Shown here: piece after piece, positions 60,733-64,000 of the stretch
Layout: the number at the start of each line of letters is the position of its first letter
Numbering within the stretch: the first letter of the stretch is position 1
Assembly: GCA_048526005.1 (NCBI GenBank)
Contig: DBFVEH010000007.1
Coordinates: forward strand, 1-64,000
Origin: QALR01 sp900552255
GTDB lineage: Bacteria; Bacillota; Clostridia; Oscillospirales; CAG-272
Length of the DNA: 64,000 nt
Reading direction: 5' to 3'
The notes under the pieces: generated by a model
What the model saw: only the letters and a program-made list of their open reading frames with translations
Databases searched by the model: none
Told to the model about the DNA's origin: nothing
Translations under genes and position numbers: made by a program

Positions 60733-61767
60733 TTATTCCTTTTCCCCGGCGCGCAGCTGTCCGCAGGAGGCGTCGATGTCCGAACCGAGCCTGCGGCGCA
60801 CCGTCGCCGTGATCCGGCGCGCTTCCAGCGCTGCGGCAAATTCCCGGACGCCCTGTCTGTCGCTGGGCTGAAAGCCGCGCTCGTGCACGGGATTCACCGG
60901 AATCAGATTCACATGGAGCGGCATGCCGGCGCAGTAGCGGTACAGCGTGTCCGCGAGCTTTTCCGCATCCTGCCTGCCGTCGTTTTTGCCGCGGACAAGC
61001 GTATATTCAAAGGAGATTCGCCGCCCGGTTTTTTCAAAATAATCGCGGCAGGCGGCGAGAAGCTCGGCGATGTTCCATCTTTTGTTCACCGGCATCAGGG
61101 ATGAACGGGTCTTATCGTCCGCCGCGTGCAGGGAGATGGAAAGCGTGATCGGCAGATTTTCCTCCGCGAGGCGGCGGATCCCGTCCACAAGTCCGCAGGT
61201 GGAAAGCGAGATATGGCGGTAGCCGATGTTGAGGCCGTCGGGAGAGCCTACGAGCCGCAGGAATTTTATCACGTTATCATAGTTGTCGAGCGGCTCGCCG
61301 ATTCCCATGAGCACGACGCCGGAAATCCGCTCGCCGGTATCTTTTTCAGCCGCTATAATCTGTGCGAGCATTTCGGAGGGAAGGAGACGTCTGGAAAGTC
61401 CCCGCAGGGTGGAGGCGCAGAAGGCGCAGCCCATCGGACAGCCGGCCTCCGTGGAAATGCAGAGCGTGTTGCCGTGCTTATATCGCATAAAGACGGATTC
61501 GATTTTTTCCCCGTCGTATAGCTCGAATAGATATTTGATCGTTCCGTCGGCGGAAACGAGCCTGCGCGAGACGGCCGCACCGGCGATAAAAGCAGTCTTG
61601 TCCAGCTTCTCCCGCAGTGTCTTCGGCAGATTTTTCATTTCGGAGAAGTCCGCGCCGCGTATCAGCCATTCCATGATTTGAGCCGCGCGGAATTTTGGTT
61701 CTCCGAGCGTCAGAATGAAATCACAAAGCTCGGCCTTTGTCATGCTTAAGATGTCTGCCTTGTCCAT
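60733..61767 (-). CDS. rlmN: 23S rRNA (adenine2503-C2) methyltransferase RlmN
   Basis: 344 residues from the ATG at 61767, seven bases after GAGGA. Radical SAM enzyme that also methylates tRNA A37. The cluster motif is GCPMGCAFCAST (about 110-121); GIGEPLDNYDNV, ISLHAADDKTR and GRRISFEYTL follow in the expected order. The Cys of ASCGQLR near the C-terminus is the methyl-accepting catalytic cysteine. A full-length RlmN. Confidence 0.95.
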   Translation of the reverse strand: MDKADILSMTKAELCDFILTLGEPKFRAAQIMEWLIRGADFSEMKNLPKTLREKLDKTAFIAGAAVSRRLVSADGTIKYLFELYDGEKIESVFMRYKHGNTLCISTEAGCPMGCAFCASTLRGLSRRLLPSEMLAQIIAAEKDTGERISGVVLMGIGEPLDNYDNVIKFLRLVGSPDGLNIGYRHISLSTCGLVDGIRRLAEENLPITLSISLHAADDKTRSSLMPVNKRWNIAELLAACRDYFEKTGRRISFEYTLVRGKNDGRQDAEKLADTLYRYCAGMPLHVNLIPVNPVHERGFQPSDRQGVREFAAALEARRITATVRRRLGSDIDASCGQLRAGEKE

Positions 61768-61806
61768 GTTTGATTCCTCATGCCGCATTTGCGGCGCAGA
61801 TTTTGT

Positions 61807-63135
61807 TTAATCCTTCTTTTTAAGCTTTGCGATAAAAAAACCGTCCGTTCCGTATTCGTGCGGCAGAATTTCCAGTATGCCGTCCGAATGGAGCGTGCCC
61901 GCCTCAAACGGACAAAACGAAAAGTCCGAATGTTCGTTCAAAAATCGTTTGAGGACGTCATGATTTTCGGCGGGATTCAGTGTACAGGTGGAATAAACGA
62001 GGGTTCCGCCGTTTTTTAGGTACTGCGCGCTGGTTTTGAGAATCCGATATTGCAGCTCCGGCAGCTTTTGCACGTCGTTCTCCGATTTGTAGCGGATATC
62101 GGGCTTTTTGGCGAGCACGCCGAGTCCGGAGCAGGGAACGTCGCAGAGAATCCGGTCAAAGCGCGGCATATCTTCCCTTGAGACGGCTGCATTTTGTACG
62201 CCCGTTTCTATAATGGTGATTCCGAGTGAAGCGGCCCCCTTTTCGATTAGAGGGAGCTTGTTTTTGTGCAAATCGAAGGAGCAGATTCGGCCGGTGTTTT
62301 GCATGGCCATCGCCATGCCGAAGCTTTTTCCGCCGGGACAGGCGCAGGCGTCGAGCACGGCTTCTCCCGGCTGTATGTCCATCGCGAGGACGCACAGCGC
62401 GGAGGCTTCGTCCTGAACGAAGTATCTGCCCTCAAGCGACGAGAGCCTGTTTAACGGAAGCGCGCCGGCAAGCCGGATGCTATTCGGGGAAAGCGCGCTT
62501 TGTCGGGCGTCGATTCCGGAGGCTGCAAGGAGGGATAAAAATTCGGACGGCGTATTTTTTAAGGTATTGACCGTTAGCGTCATCGCAGGAGGGACGTTTA
62601 GGGTTTTCAATATCTTCTCCGCCGTTTCCACTCCGTAAGTATCGCACCAAAGCCGGCAGATCCATTCGGGAACGGAATAGAGGATGGAAAGCGCTTTGAT
62701 GGGGTCCTTCGTTCTATCGGGGAGGGAAAGCTCCTGTTTCCGCCTGAGAAAGCTGCGCAGCACCGCGTTGATGAAGCTTTCGCTGTTCTTTTTGGCATAA
62801 AATCTGCCGGCAAGCTTTACGCTTTCGTTGACGGCGGCGGATTCCGGAATTTTGTTTATATAAAGGAGCTGATAAAGCCCGATGCGCAGGATCACGCGGA
62901 TATTGATGTCGATTTCATGCTCCGGCCTGTCCGAGAGCATCGCGATATAGTAATCGAGCGTGAGCTTTCGTTCGATCACACCATAAAACAGCGCGGTATA
63001 AAGCGCTTTTTCGGCGCCCTCCAAATGATTGCGCTCGATCGAGTAGGAAAGCTCGATATTGGAGTAAACGCCGTGATTTTCGTATTTTAAAAGCGACAAA
63101 AAGGCGGCTTCTCTTGCGTTCATGTGTGTCTCCAT
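61807..63135 (-). CDS. rsmB: 16S rRNA (cytosine967-C5) methyltransferase RsmB
   Basis: 442 residues. The N-terminal NusB-like RNA-binding domain (about 5-135) precedes the Rossmann methyltransferase. SAM loop ACACPGGKSFGMAMAM (about 263-278), DVPCSGLGVLAKKPD (about 330-344, first catalytic Cys) and YSTCTLNPAEN (about 381-391, second Cys) are intact. It methylates C967 of 16S rRNA. The start is ATG 63135 (or the Met four codons later). Confidence 0.95.
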   Translation of the reverse strand: METHMNAREAAFLSLLKYENHGVYSNIELSYSIERNHLEGAEKALYTALFYGVIERKLTLDYYIAMLSDRPEHEIDINIRVILRIGLYQLLYINKIPESAAVNESVKLAGRFYAKKNSESFINAVLRSFLRRKQELSLPDRTKDPIKALSILYSVPEWICRLWCDTYGVETAEKILKTLNVPPAMTLTVNTLKNTPSEFLSLLAASGIDARQSALSPNSIRLAGALPLNRLSSLEGRYFVQDEASALCVLAMDIQPGEAVLDACACPGGKSFGMAMAMQNTGRICSFDLHKNKLPLIEKGAASLGITIIETGVQNAAVSREDMPRFDRILCDVPCSGLGVLAKKPDIRYKSENDVQKLPELQYRILKTSAQYLKNGGTLVYSTCTLNPAENHDVLKRFLNEHSDFSFCPFEAGTLHSDGILEILPHEYGTDGFFIAKLKKKD

Positions 63136-63181
63136 ACTGCATCCGAATTTTTTCGGGGGCGGCGTTTCTGAAAATTTCCGA

Positions 63182-64000
63182 TCAAAGGAACCTGTCCTCC
63201 GGTGTGATTCTGCGGCCGCGGATAAAATCGCCCGCCGTCATTTCCTTTTTACCCTCAGGGATCAGGCGCTCGATGAGGATTCTGCCGTCCTTGCAGTTGA
63301 CGGCGAGCGTGCCGGCTCCTTTTGCGGAAAGCGCGGATACCGTGCCGGGCGCCCCGTCCGGCGCATCGCCCGCGCATTTTGCCGCCGTGATTTTGACCTT
63401 GCCGGTGGGAAGCGTCGCTTCGGCGCCGGGGACGGGAGAGAACGCGCGGATTTTGTTGATGATTTCCGCCGCCGGCGCGTCAAAAGAGAGGAGCCTGTCC
63501 TCTTTTTCGATTTTGGCGGCATAAGTCGCAAGCGTGTCATTTTGCTTTTCGGCATGAGCCGTGCCGCGGAAAAGCTGTTCCATCACGTCGGTGATGAGCT
63601 CGGCGCCGAGCGCGGCGAGCCTGTCGTGGATTTCCCCGTAATTTTCTGTGCCGGTAAGGGAAAAGGAGGCTTTTTTATACATGTCGCCCGTGTCGATTCC
63701 CGCTTCCATTTTCATAATGGTGACGCCGACCTCCGTCTCGCCCGCGAGGATCGCGCGCTGAATGGGAGCCGCGCCGCGGTATTTCGGAAGCAGAGACGCG
63801 TGGATGTTGATGCAGCCGAAGCGCGGTGCGTCCAGCACATATGCGGGCAAAATCCGCCCGTAAGCGGCGACGATGATGATGTCGGGCGCACAGGCGTCGA
63901 GCGTTTCGCGGAAATTTTCCGCTTTCAGGTTGGCCGGCTGATAAACGGGAATCCCCAGGGACTGCGCCAAGATTTTGACCGGCGGCGGCGTCATGGCGTG
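63182..64000 (-). CDS. fmt: Methionyl-tRNA formyltransferase, 5' end cut by window edge
   Basis: 272 residues are present; the first ~40 residues lie beyond the right edge. The remaining part starts HAMTPPPVK, a segment that in Fmt follows the N-terminal strand and precedes the folate site. The catalytic INIHASLLPKYRGAAP (Asn and His) and AGIDTGDMY (Asp) are present, followed by the C-terminal OB-like tRNA-binding domain. It formylates Met-tRNA-fMet. rsmB follows at 46 bases. Confidence 0.95.
   Translation of the reverse strand, partial: HAMTPPPVKILAQSLGIPVYQPANLKAENFRETLDACAPDIIIVAAYGRILPAYVLDAPRFGCINIHASLLPKYRGAAPIQRAILAGETEVGVTIMKMEAGIDTGDMYKKASFSLTGTENYGEIHDRLAALGAELITDVMEQLFRGTAHAEKQNDTLATYAAKIEKEDRLLSFDAPAAEIINKIRAFSPVPGAEATLPTGKVKITAAKCAGDAPDGAPGTVSALSAKGAGTLAVNCKDGRILIERLIPEGKKEMTAGDFIRGRRITPEDRFL

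Noticed and set aside
1..64000. CRISPR arrays, insertion sequences, prophage genes and tRNA genes
   Set aside because: I looked for regularly spaced repeats, transposase or integrase motifs, phage structural genes and GGTTCGA-type T-arm sequences and saw none. A dedicated search (tRNAscan, CRISPR finder, IS database) would settle it.

Overview
The window looks like the replication-origin region of a chromosome from a low-to-mid GC Gram-positive bacterium (Bacillota, most likely class Clostridia). The reasons are the order dnaA-dnaN-recF-remB-gyrB-gyrA, a T-box leader on pheST, strong GGAGG ribosome binding sites, several TTG/GTG starts, lipobox lipoproteins, ribonuclease Y, a Noc/Soj/Spo0J set and an S-layer protein with SLH repeats. 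The species cannot be named from the sequence alone.

Layout. 1-2054 (minus): the promoter and leader of what is probably an rRNA operon running off the left edge, a CPA2 cation/proton antiporter and a PII-like protein. 2232-17191 (plus): lipoate ligase, a lipoprotein, M18 aminopeptidase, YgiQ, galactokinase, WalJ, a thioesterase, a DUF3795 protein, RlmH, MnmG, RsmG, a Noc-like protein, two parS sites, ParA, ParB and a membrane protein. 17254-27452 (minus): a PrsA-like lipoprotein, a Cys/Asp-rich CD1247-type protein, EF-P, an M24 peptidase, an Mre11-type nuclease, a GH78 rhamnosidase, SAH hydrolase, a GNAT acetyltransferase and YmdB. 27623-42298 (plus): dnaA, the likely oriC, dnaN, recF, small membrane ORFs, remB, gyrB, gyrA, recA, recX, a broken and an intact YcxB-like gene, a PepV-type dipeptidase and a lipoprotein. 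42374-45273 (minus): a membrane protein, rny and a lipoprotein. 45445-54203 (plus): T-box-pheS-pheT and then the very large SLH/S-layer gene behind two tandem promoters. 54253-56160 (minus): a small membrane-anchored protein and sn-glycerol-1-phosphate dehydrogenase. 56329-57683 (plus): two membrane proteins. 57726-64000 (minus): fmt (cut by the edge)-rsmB-rlmN-stp-prkC-rsgA.

How it fits together. Gene orientation diverges around dnaA, and hand counts on sample lines show C>G to the left and G>C to the right on the plus strand. This agrees with bidirectional replication from 27.5-29.6 kb. The 2.2-17.2 kb block, which holds mnmG-rsmG-noc-parABS, therefore points towards the origin, opposite to the arrangement in Bacillus. 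Translation and ribosome maturation genes (rlmH, mnmG, rsmG, efp, pheST, fmt, rsmB, rlmN, rsgA) and chromosome maintenance genes dominate.

No CRISPR array, insertion sequence, prophage or obvious defence island is visible. The most interesting signals are a precisely duplicated promoter/operator module before the S-layer gene, the extended parS palindrome, the non-canonical DnaA-box cluster, the metallothionein-like protein, a PASTA-less PrkC kinase, the PII-like/antiporter pair and a recently broken YcxB paralogue.
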